Source of the DNA: Deroplatys truncata
Taxonomy: Eukaryota > Arthropoda > Insecta > Mantodea > Mantidae
Length of the DNA: 64,000 bases
Assembly: GCA_030765065.1 (NCBI GenBank)
Contig: CM060976.1
Span: forward strand, 58,264,539-58,328,538
Direction of reading: 5' to 3'
Below are positions 1 through 11,599 of the stretch, in pieces. The position numbers and the translations under genes are program-made. The first letter of the stretch is position 1. Every line of letters starts with the position of its first letter. The notes under the pieces are model-generated. The model saw only the letters and a list, made by a program, of their open reading frames with translations. It was not told the origin of the DNA and made no database searches.

Positions 1-1531
1 AGCGAGTTTTAAAGACAATTATATTGAAACTCCACATAATTATTCTCAACACATCAATCTCTATCATAGACCAGGAAAGAAAGGTTTTGGGGGAAAGGAG
101 TGGATAGGTTTTTAAGAAGAGTGGTGTAAATAAAACGAGGCAATGGTCTTCCCTCCCGAAAATTAAGAAAATTTAGCTGAGAGGAACAATACTTTGGATT
201 TCTTGTGCAATAAAGCAATTTAATCAAGAATTTATCATGAAATTTGTTAACTAATATGCCAAACTTCGATTATTTGTATAGGTCTTACATCTTATTAATA
301 AGGTTACAGCAAAAAAAGTAAATTGGTTGTAAAGTATTGCTATTTTCTCTTTTTCAATTCAGTAATCTTCTATGGAGCTCTGAAAATTACTCCTATTAGT
401 CACGTTAGCCGATAAAGGTTTAATTTAGCTGAAAATAGATAAGGGAAGCTTCAACGCTGAATAGCGTCTACCCCGCAGGCATCTATCAAACCCCTGTGTG
501 TGCTAAGTATGGAGGTATTCGTGAAACGCCGAGTGATTAGAACGCCTCCAGCACCTTCTAATGAGATCAACACCATCCGTCATGTGCAACACTCACAGTG
601 TGTATCAGGCATTTGTTTGCATTTGCTCTTGGCACTCGAAAAGCGATAATATAATTCTATTGAGATAATAGATTCTACGTTTGCTACAATCTACTATTCA
701 CAACAGTTATTAAGAGAAATAATAACAAAGCAAGACTGAACAAATTTGATAACATATAACATAATTTCATTAGTAACGGTAAATGTGAGCGTAGAAATCA
801 TTTTAATTGAGTAAAACGCAATTTTTTTTATCAACATGAGAGATACTTACAAAACAAGTCGATATAAATCTCAACAAAATTCGAAAGAATCTAATCTAAA
901 GAATGAACACCATGAATTCCAAATCATGTTGACCTTTTAAATCCTTACCCTGAGTTTTATTCTGGCTTTATTTGTTTGTTTTAATATTAATCCATATTTA
1001 GATTTATGGTATATAAAGTATTCTTAAAGAGGATTTTGTTATGAATTTGTGCAGTAGATGTTTTATTGACATTAAGTTAATTTAGATTTGGTAAATATTA
1101 TTGGTAATTAAAACTTACAAGGTAAATTAATCTAAAAATAATTGGTAAAGAAGCAATTACTAGGAAAAAATTATCTGGATAAAAAATATTTCATTTATTT
1201 GAGGCTAGTCTAAACAGCTAATATTCTTCCTAAATAAATTAAAAGTAGTACATAGGGGAATCAAAATCTTAATAACATATATCCTCTAAATAAACGCACA
1301 AAAATTGTTTCAAGAAAAGCAATTAATCCTATAGATAAAGTATGATTTAAAAAAAGAAAATCTCTCTAGGGGTTGAAATAAATCTTAATATATAATATAA
1401 AATATCAAAGGATAGTTTAAAATAAAATATTGCTTTTCGAAATTAATGATAAGATATGCTTTAAATTTTAAAAGTTGTGCCCTTGTTTTCGGTTTGCAAG
1501 ACCAATGTTTTGTTATAAACTATTAAAACAT

Positions 1532-1573
<42 letters not shown>

Positions 1574-2036
1574 GTAATAATATATTCTCTTTTTTGTAGT
1601 TTGTGGGTTTTTTATTTTCTTCTAAGGGTGGTGCTTGAGCAGGTATATTTGGAACATCTTTAAGAATTTTAATTCGAAATGAATTAGGCAACCTGGATCT
1701 TTATATCGTTGGTGTCCGATAGGTTTTAAAGTTAATGTGATATTTGGATTTTCTACAATTAAATAGAGAATAAGGAGGGAATTCGAACAACATTCATATT
1801 AATCAGAATATATAATTCAATGTTATCATTGGGAAATCGGTTCCTAAAATATTTATATATATACACAAGTCTATACATGAACTTAAGAAAGCAATTCTGA
1901 AGGCGTTCAAATATTTTAATTATATCTTTGAACGTAACCACTGTTGCAAGGTTTAAAACAAGGTTGTTATAAAAGCTAATGTAATATAAATATTTTTTGT
2001 TTCTAATCTTTTACAAGTTTTAAGGAATTTACTTTC
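1..2036. other. AT-rich DNA without recognised gene
   Basis: I see no gene, RNA or mobile element here apart from the TAA microsatellite listed separately. Open frames in this stretch are short, AT-driven and carry no recognisable motif. The block near 460-610 is somewhat richer in G+C than its surroundings, but I could not assign it. Confidence 0.6.
1533..1581. repeat. (TAA)n microsatellite
   Basis: A run of about 16 AAT/TAA units with one interruption (AGT) near its 3' end. The poly-Ile and poly-Leu open frames over it on both strands are products of the triplet repeat, not genes. Confidence 0.95.
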
Positions 2037-2790
2037 TATATTACTTACCTATGCTAGGTAGAAGTAATTATTGTATTTCAAATAAGAGTTTTATATCGAA
2101 ATTTAATAAAGTATTTTAGACAAAATGTGTGGGGGAGAGGAGGAGAGAGAGAATATTCATTCATTCATTATCTGTTTACCCTCCTCTTATGTAGGACTTA
2201 CACCCCCAGGACTTACAGACGGGTGCCTGGGGTCAGAGGCCCGTCGAGGAGCAGACACTCATGGATCAGACAGAGCATCCAGGATGGGTGATCAGCCCGA
2301 TGCTCGGTATGGGATGAAGGAAGTAGATGAAACGAAATGGTGAAATGGATGAAAGGAATGGTGATGATGGAGCAGTTGGTGGAATGAATGGCGGGGGAAA
2401 CCGGAGAACCCGGAGAAAACCCGCCCAGACGCCGCTTCGTCCACCACAAATCCCACATGCAGGTCCCTGGGATTGAACCCGGGCCGCCTCGGTGGGAGGC
2501 GAGCGGTCTAACCACTCGGCCACGGCGCCGGAGAGAGAGAATATCCTAACTGAAAATGAAAAATAGGATAAATACAAAACTTGATATTTAAGATTAGCGT
2601 CTTACAAGGAATGAGCACGGAGACTTTTAAGAAAATACGCCACCCAACCTACCACCTACATGAATGTATTTTCGTGATTTTTCTCAAAAATAGTTCAAAC
2701 GATTTTCATTACGATAAATTATACTTAAGATAAAATACACATCTTGACTTTTCTACAATTAGCCCGTGAAGACGTGTTCATTTTAAGTGT
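2037..2790 (-). repeat. Repeat A copy 1, interrupted by an S1 SINE
   Basis: On the minus strand this matches the 3' half of repeat A. The part at 2037-2156 corresponds to the end region (the ACCTATGCTAGGTAG segment and the TATCGAAATTT block). The part from 2545 to about 2790 corresponds to the block that in better copies reads CGGATAAATACCAAACTTGG and beyond. The two halves are separated by the SINE at 2157-2530, so the SINE inserted after the repeat. The copy is highly diverged and its 5' half is missing. Confidence 0.7.
2157..2530 (-). mobile_element. tRNA-derived SINE, family S1, with 14-bp target duplication
   Basis: Read on the minus strand, the element starts with a tRNA-like head (GGCGCCGTGGCCGAGTGG as A box region, then GGGTTCAATCCC as B box) that includes a well-paired anticodon-type stem. 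A tRNA-unrelated body of about 300 bp follows and ends near AGAGGAGGGTAAAC. It is flanked by the duplication GAGAGAGAGAATAT at 2143-2156 and 2531-2544. It would have been transcribed by RNA polymerase III from the internal boxes and moved by a LINE in trans. Open frames across it on either strand do not resemble proteins. A close relative lies at 31458-31835. Confidence 0.9.
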
Positions 2791-3449
2791 CAGAAGCAAT
2801 AGTCAGAAGCAAACCATGCTACAATTGCATATCTTGTAAAAACATACAATTTATTTCAGGGATATTTTTATGCTATTTCGAGTTATTTGCTATTTGTTGG
2901 AATTCTCCGATACCATCATGTATTTTTATGTATTGAGACAGCATTCTTTATTTCTCTTAATGCTGCAAAGAGCGGAATTTCTGTGACCAGCTTTTGAAAT
3001 ATTTAACCATCACTTCAGTCTCGTGCACTCTCTTGTATCTACGAAATATTTAATGATGTTATCTCGATTAACAGGAAGTACGTAGAAGAATTGCCCGAAC
3101 AGGGCTTTTCTTTTACAAAACTTCCACTCAATTGGATCGTCATATAATCAATTAATCTCATGTCTTATGTGTTCAGAGGGTATTTATTCTACAGAAACGA
3201 AGGTTAAGAATAATTTTTAATTTAAAACCAATGGATTCCCTTAACGATGCCTTTAGAAAATATAAAATGTGAATATTCATATCTGGTTTCATTTATAAGT
3301 CTGCACATGTTTGCAAGAAAAGCTCTACATTGTGTTTTAAATAAATATGCACATACTTATGAAATCAGGCACATAGTGCAATTCATTTGGCTCAGTATAG
3401 GGCATCTAAATTTACAAGGTCACCAATTTGTTCAGATTGCCTATTGAAT
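2791..3449. other. Unassigned AT-rich DNA
   Basis: No gene or repeat family recognised. The 66-codon open frame at 3247-3447 has no motif and ends just before the mariner insertion site. Confidence 0.55.
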
Positions 3450-3451
3450 TA

Positions 3452-4727
3452 CGAAGGTGGATCGAAACGTAACGCACAATAATTTTTTTACAAAAAAGTT
3501 TAATAGTTAAAAAAAATCACAAATGAACTTACAACTTTTACCTACTTTTTGAAATAGTCATCAAGTTTCTCAACACATTTCTCCCATCGTTATACCAGTT
3601 TCAATATGCGCTGTTCGTAGAAGTCCGTTTCCTTGGAGTATAGCCATCTGCAGACTGCTGAATTCACTTCCGTATGTGTCGCAAAGCGTTGGCCGGCCAG
3701 GAATTTGTTCATACGACCAAACAAATGAAAGCCCGACGGTGCAAGGTTCGGACTATATGGTGGATACTGGAGTACCTCCTAACCAAACTTGGTGATTTTC
3801 TGACGAACAGCAGCAGCAACATGGGGGCGAGCATTGTCATGAAGAATTTTGACATCGTCAGCATTCATGTTGTGACGTTTGTCACGAAGGGCACGACGCA
3901 ACTTCACCAAAGTTTTCATGTAGGCTGCAGCATTCACAGGGCCCCGTATTCAGCAAAGTCCACCAGAACACCGTCACAAGCACTTTCGTAGCAAATTGAG
4001 TCACTTTGAATTTTTTCTTCACTGGGGAACCAGCATGTTTCCACTCCATATTTTCCTGCTTGGTTTCGGGCGTGTAGTGGTATGCCCACGACTCATCACC
4101 AGTGACGATTCCTTTCAGAAAGACATGCCCTTCTGCGGTGTACCGTTAAGTGATCCAAGCTCGTCATCATTTGCTGACCCTTGTGGTTGTCTGTCAGGTT
4201 CTTAGGCACCCAGGGAGTACTAACTTTACGAAATTTCAACGTGTTATTAACAATATCGTGGACTGCAACATAGGAAATGTTTAACTGTTGCAATAAGGTT
4301 CTCAGTTGCACACGCCGGTCGTTGAAAATTACCGCCTCAATGCCCCTCACATTCTGCGGGGTTGCTGCTGTTACCCGCCTCCCGGAGCGTGGCAAATCAC
4401 TAAGGTTCACACCACCTGGAGACATTGCTACTTTCCATACAATCCCCTCCATACACGCCACGCATGTCCCTGTGAATATCACTCGATTTATGTCCTTTGG
4501 CCCACAAATATCGAACCACACCTCTCTGCTCTTCACACGTGGACGGCAGTAACATGCGCGCCATCTTTGTTGCGTAGTTCACGCTTCTCTCGCTAGAGCT
4601 ACACATGAAACAAAAAATACCCTCCGTAGTGAAAACCTCAAACTAAATGTGCGAAACTGCAACATTCCATTTGCAATACCAAGGCAGAAAAAGAATTATT
4701 GTGCGTTACTTTTCGATCTCTTCCTCG
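3452..4727 (-). mobile_element. mariner-family DNA transposon, nearly full length
   Basis: The element is 1276 bp, the usual size for mariner. Its imperfect terminal inverted repeats share the core TCGAAA(A/C)GTAACGCACAATAATT, at 3461-3483 on the left and inverted at 4694-4715 on the right. It is flanked by TA at 3450-3451 and 4728-4729, the expected target duplication. The single gene runs on the minus strand and is broken, so the copy cannot move itself. mariner elements move by cut-and-paste with a DD34D transposase and spread horizontally among arthropods; which subfamily this belongs to I cannot say. Confidence 0.93.
3542..4606 (-). pseudogene. mariner transposase pseudogene (DD34D, third Asp lost)
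   Basis: A transposase would bind the terminal repeats and excise and reinsert the element. From N to C terminus the minus strand shows a helix-turn-helix region (RGVVRYLWAKGHKSSDIHRD, around 4535), a linker with the DLPRSGRR segment, the KVSTPWVPKNLT linker motif of mariner proteins, then the catalytic domain. The first catalytic residue is in VTGDESW (about 4090-4106) and the second in HDNARPH (Asp codon 3836-3838). The third position, 35 codons further in PNLAPSG, is Gly (3731-3733) where the family has Asp. The reading frame shifts several times, and the segment just after the VTVFW motif is damaged. I take 4606 as the start because its Met opens the N-terminal frame, and the TAG at 3542-3544 as the end. 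The gene is dead. Confidence 0.9.
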
Positions 4728-4729
4728 TA

Positions 4730-6289
4730 TTTCCGGTAAATATTTTAATAAGCCTAAAATATTTCAATAGATATTCTTAACAAAGGTTTTTATTTTTTGC
4801 ATGAATTTTAAGATTTCTATTACTTATCTGTTGTATTTATGATGTGTAATCTGTACCATATACAACAGCTGACTATTAAATTATTATTATTTCTTACAAT
4901 ACTCATGTAAATAAAAATGACTTTCAGGCTTTTTATGGCATCTACGGTGAAAGTATCACGAACGTGTATTCCTTTAAGTTTCTGGCATTTCGGTGTAGTC
5001 ACGCGCGTGCGCAAGCATGCAAAAAGTTAATAAAATCTGCATTTGATAAAATTTAAGATTTTTGTGATTTTCGCTAGTCACGTAGATTAATACCGTGATT
5101 GTGTATGCATTCCAGCTCCCCTAAAGATCATGTAGAAGTAAAGACGAATAAAATAAACATGGACGGTACAAAAACAGTAAGCTTGGTCACTATCAGAAGA
5201 GATAATAGATGGTTGCTACTTGTTTGCAGCAGAAAAATGCCGTTTCATGGTATTTCTTGCGTTTGAATATTTTAATTAAATAATACATAATCATTTATCG
5301 TAAACATCTACACACTATAAAATGACTGCCCGTATATACATAATTTACATTTAAACTTCGTTATCCCTGCTTCTCTTGGATAACAGCGACCCATCGTGGG
5401 ATTTGATCCACAATAGGGAAGTTGCATCTGATTTCATAAAATAGTAAAATTGGAACAAACCGAGCAATGGGGACAACACTTTTCTGATGTAACGTGGCGA
5501 AGCGTATTTATTGGCTACGTTTGTAGGTCATCGGTAAGTCTCTCAACCGTCACGCTACTGTATAGAAGACACCTGTCTGCGGTAAACCTGAGTCTCGAAC
5601 CCTGATCTCATACAGATATATTTAACTGTTTCAAGATATAAGAATTCTCTACAGGTAAGTGGGTGTGATGGTTATTTAAGTTCTTGTACCAGGAGGGCCG
5701 CCAGTAGGCCCCAAACTTAAGAGGCCTAATAAAATGTACTAATCGCTAGTTAGGTTTTATAGAACCTGGCGTCTTGATGCAATCCCCACCCTTGAGCCTA
5801 GGTTTTAGCAATATCTTACACTTTCTACGTATATATAGAAACATTATTCTGCAAAATGTTTCATAAAATGTAATTTTTAGTGCGAAAAATATTGGGTGAA
5901 ATATTTGAATTTGCATCAGATAGATAGCCATTGTTGTCATTGAAAGTATAACTTATTTATAGCAATTGTTTTCAAATTTCCAGTGTACAGTTTTCAGCAA
6001 TTTTTAATTTCCAACTGGAGCGATGGAGGAATGTGCCGCTTGTTTTTATACCCATGGAAGCAATTGATTTTATTTCCTAATTCAGTTAGCACTGATGTGT
6101 ATGTGTGAGATTGTGTTATCCTTTTTGATTTCATTCTGGACCTTAGATTCCTCATACATTTGCTCACAAAGAATGAATATGAATGAATCGAACACCCTTT
6201 ATTGGAGGAAAAATGAGGATTTAAAATAATTCAAGGGCGTATCAACTCCCTTTTATGTAGTGTATTTATTCCGATTGTTATAATCTAAG
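4730..6289. other. Unassigned AT-rich DNA
   Basis: No gene recognised. Around 5560-5620 the minus strand has a faint tRNA-like look (GGGTTCGAGA), but no A box or body I could match, so it is not called. A GGCC-bearing patch near 5690-5725 is also unassigned. Confidence 0.5.
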
Positions 6290-6602
6290 GGAGTATAGTA
6301 GACCAAGGATACACGGCTATTTTAAGCAGCTAGTCTCTAGTTCCCGAGGTCGAGGGCTCAAACCCAACCGAGGGCGATGGATTTTTTTCGGGCGTAAAAA
6401 TCATTAACATAGTTTACTTTGGGAAGGGAAGTAAAGCCGATGGTCGCGTGTCGTAGATTTACGACACATTAAAGAACCTCAAGCCTTATAAAAAAACCTC
6501 TCAGCAAAATTTCCGGACTTTCACGCCCAATATAGAATAGGACGCTAAGGACCACAGCAGTTAAAGAGCGTCCATAAATAAAACTCAATTTAATTTAATT
6601 TA
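6290..6602 (+). mobile_element. tRNA-derived SINE, family S2
   Basis: The sequence from about 6310 resembles the copy at 41067-41360 over its whole length: a degenerate tRNA-like head with a B-box-like GGGCTCAAACCC, then GAGGGCGATGGAT, TTCGGGCGTAAAAATC, a GTCGTAGATTTACGACAC hairpin, and the end AGCGTCCATAAATAAAACT followed by AATTTAATTT repeats. Two dispersed copies with the same ends support a SINE. Target duplications are not clear here. Confidence 0.8.
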
Positions 6603-6954
6603 TTGTAAGCAGGACTAGAGAATGAACAGCCGCTGATACAGAAAGCCATTTTCTAAAATACTTATTTAATACTTACCTTAAATTATAACAATTTTGTTAA
6701 CATCTCGACGCTGATGAGGCATTTAATCATTATAGTAATTTTGACTTATTTAACCATGATTTTAGTCTGGTCGTGTGTTTGCTGTATCATAAAACAAATA
6801 CTCTTACAATTAGGATTAATTTCTTTGCTTATTTCTGTAGCTCCCCTTTAACGGCTAAAGCTTTGAGTGAAATATGAGTATTTGATGGTGTTTTTACTCT
6901 TTGAACATTTAAGTTAGATTGCCTCAGGTTTTCGTCGTTTTAACTTATTTTCAC
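6603..6954. other. Unassigned DNA
   Basis: No gene, RNA or known repeat recognised. Confidence 0.5.
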
Positions 6955-7095
6955 AGCCACATTCACACTTCCATACCCTATGGAGGGTACGCAAGGATCC
7001 TAATTAAAGAAAAATGTCCACTCACCGGCCAGTAACCGGCGCCGGGATCTCTGGGCAAGAAGCCACCTCGCTGACCATTCAACCATGGAGGCAGT
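6955..7095 (-). mobile_element. Possible tRNA-headed SINE fragment
   Basis: On the minus strand, CCTCCATGGTTGAATGGTC followed by GATCCCGGCGCCGGTTAC looks like the A-box and B-box halves of a tRNA-derived SINE head, with a short body ending near the GGGTATGGAAGTG segment. There is no second copy in this window and no clear target duplication, so this rests on pattern alone. Confidence 0.4.
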
Positions 7096-7474
7096 ATGTT
7101 TATGTTTTTCCCTTTAATGGTCGCGTTTAATACTTTGCGTTTGAATTACACCATCTGGTGCTATACCTGGTGGGAAACTTATATATTACATCCGACTAGG
7201 GGACGATTCTATATAAAAAGACAAATAAACAATTCTAATACCATTTTAGTCTGTTAACGCTTGTTTTATACTTTTCGTAGGAAAATAGCAGCAAAATTTT
7301 AAAAAGGAGACAGGAATCACCCTAATAACTATAGAAGCATATGCTTACTCTGCGCACCTTACAACCTATGCAAGGATTATAAGTTTTAGATTAAACAAAA
7401 TAACACATGCAATAATCCGTAGGAACAATCCGGGCTTAGAAAAATAAGATAATTTATTTGCCTGTAAGTATCTT
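7096..7474. other. Unassigned DNA
   Basis: Nothing recognised. Confidence 0.5.
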
Positions 7475-7797
7475 TAATATATGGTATTGTAATCAAAATT
7501 GTTAGAGTCGTTTTTGACAAAATAACAAGTTTTGAGGAATATTCCATCTAAAGGATAGTTGGAGATGGGGAAACTTCTTGGAAATCTTCGTGCCGTACCT
7601 GTGGAATACAGGTTTGGCATTTATTCAGTTTTTAATTATGCTGTTAACACACACAGGCACACATATATACATACATGTCTTTTTCTGAAAATGCTATCTT
7701 TTTATTCAAGGAGCCTCAGATAATGTATTTTTGGTGCAATATGCTACTGAATTTTTGAGTGGAATGCATTACCTTCTGTATCTACTACGTAAAATGT
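7475..7797 (+). repeat. Repeat A copy 2, 3' half
   Basis: Matches repeat A from the block TATTGTAATCAAAATTGTTAG through TTCCATCTAAAGGATAGTT and the ACACACAGGCACACA microsatellite position to GAATTTTTGAGTGGAATGCA and CTACTACGTA. The 5' half is absent. It lies about 40 bp upstream of the Tc1 element at 7839. Confidence 0.75.
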
Positions 7798-7838
7798 CGT
7801 GCATAAAAAGTGACCCATTGCCCTACATCGCCATAGTA

Positions 7839-9370
7839 CACTGGTATGCAAAACCTAAGGACGAAAGTAAATTTCGCATGCTGTGACACTACCAAGTAAC
7901 ATAGCTCGATGAAACTTGAATCATACATAGAGAGAACTTCTAAGGTATGCTACAGTAGGCAACTAAACGAAATATGCAATGAGACGAAACAGAAATGCCA
8001 CTTTTGTACATAGACCATAAGTTACACTAAAGTTAATATGACATATGATGGCTCTCAGATTTACAGAAACCGATACATCGTGCTTAAAAGGATGCATGAC
8101 CACCACGGACAGCAATGCAAGCTCTGCATCGTGCTCCCATGCTGGCCACAAGGTTGGTAAGCAGTTCTTGTGGCTCCATTCCTCCACCAGCGCTGATGAC
8201 AACTGGTGGTGCATGTGGATGTGCTGTAATGCATCTCCCCAAAGCATCCCACACGTGTTCGATGGAATTTAAATCGGGGGAACGGGCAGGCTAGACCATT
8301 CGCCGAATATCCCTCGTTCCAGGAGATCTTCCACCTGCGCTGTTCGATGCGGTCGCGCATTGTCATCCATAAAAATGAATTCAAGACCGACTGCACCCCT
8401 GAAAAGACACACATGGGGAGGGAGTATAGTGCAACAATAACGTTGAGCAGTTAGCGTACCGTGTTCAACGTTTTCGAGAACGGTGAGGCCATGCAACATT
8501 ATGCCTCCCCAAACCATAACACCCGAACACCAAAACGAACATGTTCAAGCATGTTCCTAGGTTCATTACGTGTTCCTAACTCTCGCAAGATAAGAGTACG
8601 TCGAGAATCACTACTTAGACTGAATCTGCTCTCATCCGAGAACAGCACGCGACCTCATTCCTCGTTGGTCCAATTTTGATGCTCTCGGGACCATCGCAAA
8701 CGGTGCCGCCGATGTACGGTGCCGCCGATGGAACACAGCGTACTGGCCGTAGGGCAAAGACACCACCTATGTGTAGTCGCCGTGCTACTATGTATCTGAG
8801 AGTTCGTGCCTAGCTATCCTGTTAAATGTGGTTGCAATTGCACCCATTGTTTGGCGTGGATCCCTTCTTGCCTGTTGCACAATGTAGCGGTCATCTGCTG
8901 CTGTATTTGAGTGAACGTGGTCGGCCATCACCTCTCCTTGGATCAGCAGTGCCTGTGGTTTGGAAGGTTCCCCATGCACTTGAAACAATGCCCTGAGCAA
9001 TTTCAAACTCCTGAGTAACATTCGTCACACTTCTCCCTTCTTCCAGTTTCCCGGTGATTCTTCCCCGTGTGAAGTCATCCAAATGGTGTGTACGGACCAT
9101 GTTGCAATGAAAAACATCACTACAATGCACCGTAACAACTCGCTAATTGCCACACACCGTCTTTTCCTGTTTCGTCAACTGCCCCGTATTGCGGGACCAG
9201 ATCCATTTGACACTATATCCTCGCTACACTCACGCAATGTGACGTCCAGTTTTCTGTTTACTTGTGAGAGGCCTCTGGCAACATGCTCCCGCACTTTCAT
9301 TTACTTCCACCAAGTAGTTCATTTGTCATGTTCCTTTACCGATCTCGTCCTTAGGTTTTGCACTTCATTG
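7839..9370 (-). mobile_element. Tc1-like DNA transposon, full length but inactive
   Basis: The ends are CACTGGTATGCAAAACC at 7839 and, inverted, CAATGAAGTGCAAAACC up to 9370; both continue with TAAGGACGA. TA lies on each side (7837-7838, 9371-9372), as Tc1 elements leave. The length of 1532 bp fits the superfamily. About 200 bp inside the 5' end (minus strand) closely resembles the element at 19068-20024, so both are one family. The gene inside is shifted out of frame. Confidence 0.93.
8084..9130 (-). pseudogene. Tc1-like transposase pseudogene (DD34E)
   Basis: The protein would bind the terminal repeats and cut and rejoin the element. In order on the minus strand I see a paired helix-turn-helix N-terminus (HHLDDFTRGRITGKLEEG near 9080, then GRPRS), the DDRYIVQQARRDPRQT linker, the first catalytic Asp in LFSDESRF (near 8640), VWGGIMLHG, the second Asp in MDDNARPH (8362-8364), and Glu in NSIEHVWDALG (8258-8260). 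The D-to-E distance is 104 nt where 105 would keep DD34E, which shows a one-base loss between them. An in-frame TAA at 8084-8086 cuts the usual C-terminus slightly short. Start 9130 is the Met that opens the helix-turn-helix frame. All three catalytic residues survive but in different frames. Confidence 0.9.
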
Positions 9371-9372
9371 TA

Positions 9373-9700
9373 TATTTTCCTCCGTAACCTTCACGTACCA
9401 ATTTTTTACTCCAATCAGCCGGTATCAGTTCTGTATGTGAGTGATCTGGAAAATAATTTTGGGGCACCAAAAACTAACCAATCTATATGAAACGAAATTG
9501 TGGTTCCAATACTACCTCTAAAAGATTTTCACTATAATTGCTACACAAGGAGGACTAAGCCAATTACAAATAATTTGACATTCTAGAGGAAGTGGTAAAG
9601 CATTATTTGGATGTAGAGTTAAACTGAACGACAGGTACAACATTTACATATATGAGAGCTTTCATCCGCGACATAGAGGCGAAGGTTAAGTTCTTTTTTA
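9373..9700. other. Unassigned DNA
   Basis: Nothing recognised between the Tc1 element and the S6/LINE block. Confidence 0.5.
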
Positions 9701-9703
9701 TTT

Positions 9704-10517
9704 ATATCCCGCCTTTACTGCATTGGTCTTATCAGCGGCCTTTCCTTTGAAATTTGTTGCCTATTGGCAATGGTGTTAACTCGTATTCTCTTGGTTTCTT
9801 GCACTTTTTGGATTTTAATCATTAGATCACACATATACTCGTACACCCTCTCATTCAACTGACGATTCTGGCAGGAGAAACTGCCCATTCTGTGATTTGG
9901 ATGAGGACTGGGTACATATTTTGGCGGAATGTGGGAGAACCAGCAAGCAATTAAACGCAAAGAAAAATTCTGAAGTTCGTCAAGAAAGAGATTGGCATGT
10001 TGTCTGACCAGAGAAACTGGCAAAACATGGGCAAATTCTTGGCTAAAGTGTGCGAAGCTAGGTCAAATTTGTTTATTAGTCAAAGGTAATTTATCTCTAT
10101 GTGCCTTTTCTTGTTCTTTTTTGTTTTCTTTTCTTTTTCTGTTGTTTATTTTGTCACCATACCTTGTATCTTAAATATGCATGTACGGTCAATGACCCAG
10201 GCACTAAATACTTGTATAACAACTTCAATGATTTGAAACCAATAAAGACACATTATCCATCCATCCGTCCACTTCCAGACTTTGGGGGATTCTCCCAGTC
10301 TGTAAGTATGATACAATAAGATAATTATTGTGTTATTGTATTGTATTATGATACAGCAATACAATAAGATAATTACACTTTATTATCTTGTAATAAATCA
10401 GATGTAGGGAATAATCTTGGCCAGAGAAAAATTCCCAACCTCCATCCGGGAATCCAAACCGGGACTCCTCGCACAGCAGACAGGTGCTCTACCAACTGTG
10501 CTTGGGACCAGCCAAGG
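9704..10517 (-). mobile_element. tRNA-derived SINE, family S6, split by a LINE fragment
   Basis: The minus-strand head is at 10440-10517: it reads from CTGGTCCCAAGCACAGTTGG, a tRNA-like A box with GGTAGAGCACC, to a B box GGTTTGGATTCCC. The tail of the same family is at 9704-9857, resembling 18584-18730. Between them lie LINE-derived sequence (9858 to about 10265) and an AT-rich segment with repeated ATACAATAAGATAATTA. The relative at 18558-18872 is continuous, so the LINE piece is a later insertion or a rearrangement. I cannot define its target duplication. Confidence 0.65.
9861..10265 (+). pseudogene. Non-LTR retrotransposon 3' end (zinc-knuckle C-terminus)
   Basis: Only the last 70-80 codons of the LINE polyprotein and its 3' untranslated region remain. 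The frame starting at 9861 shows a C-x2-C...H-x4-C knuckle: NCPFCDLDEDWVHILAEC. This is the nucleic-acid binding motif at the C-terminus of Jockey, I and related LINE proteins. That frame stops at 10005-10007, but the next frame continues with NWQNMGKFLAKVCEARSNLF and stops at TAA 10087-10089, so a one-base shift has broken it. The 3' end has AATAAAGACA and a short CCAT-type tail (CATCCATCC). The exact clade is not settled. Confidence 0.75.
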
Positions 10518-11599
10518 TTAAGTTATTGCCGCTACTAAACGGCAATAAGAAAACGGATATTCAGAAAACGTAATGTAGCATGGAAATATAAGGTTTAAGT
10601 TGTAATGTTATCCTCAGGAGCAGGCGATCACGCTGGTAGGGGGTGAAGATAGATTTCGTTACTATCAACATAAACAGCCGCATTGCATTATCGGCCGCTT
10701 TTTATGCACGCCATTATACATGGTAGAGAAAATAAACCATAGTAGGTAAAGAAAGTCACGTGAATTTAACACAACATTTCTTAAGTCTGATTCAACTTTC
10801 CAACACCGCGTACAGTTTTCAGATTTGAATTGAAATGAGAAAACTTCGTTTAACTATATATGATAATACTCATTAATAATGTCCTAGGTTTTATCAAGCT
10901 CGCGGTCCACGAAAGAAAGACTCGAGCAACTCCAAAGCTTAGCGTTAATAAAACCGTGGTTACTTAACGCTTTGAAGGTTTTTATTGCAGTTTACGGTAC
11001 ACTTGTTTGGTTTCTCCGTGCAAATGCCTCTAGTGCTCCGTATTTACCGCCCTGTTACGGATCTATTATCTTGTAATAAACCTGTCTGCCATGTTTTTCC
11101 TTTGCATTCAGGATCTGCCTTCTTGGTAGGAAGGAAAAACGAAGAAATAGCACGGAAATGAAGGAGACGTAAACTTTCCTATGCCGCACATTTCCTCCCC
11201 ATTCCAGCGGTTTTCCTCCGCTTCCCTGATTTTTATTTCTTACGTAACTAAGTTGTGCAAGGGCTGCGGTGCACGAGGGTTTTGTAGCTGCTGAATATTT
11301 TGCCCAAAACTGTGGAAGGAAACACAACCGTACTCTTGTTGTTTCATTGCTCGCGTTATTGAATCTATTTTTTGCTTGTCAAGCAGTAAGAGTAGTTCTC
11401 TGGCGCCATGTGCAACTTTGAATGTGATTCGAGAGACCTTCACATCAATATTAGAAAAAACTTGAACTTTTCTCTTCGGAAAACGGAAAAAGAAACAATA
11501 ACCCTGTAGACGAATCGGATTTGGCATTTTTCTCTCGATTTACTTTAGCTCAGAGCCGTACAAGGTGAAAGTTGCAGCTGTTATATTCATTTTCAATAA
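10518..11599. other. Unassigned AT-rich DNA
   Basis: No gene recognised. The open frames at 11055-11327 and 11240-11527 (minus) overlap each other, lack motifs and have no homologue I can name. The 10640-10720 patch is richer in G+C and unassigned. Confidence 0.5.

Noticed and set aside
1461..1691. Poly-Leu and poly-Ile open frames
   Set aside because: They are translations of the (TAA)n microsatellite.
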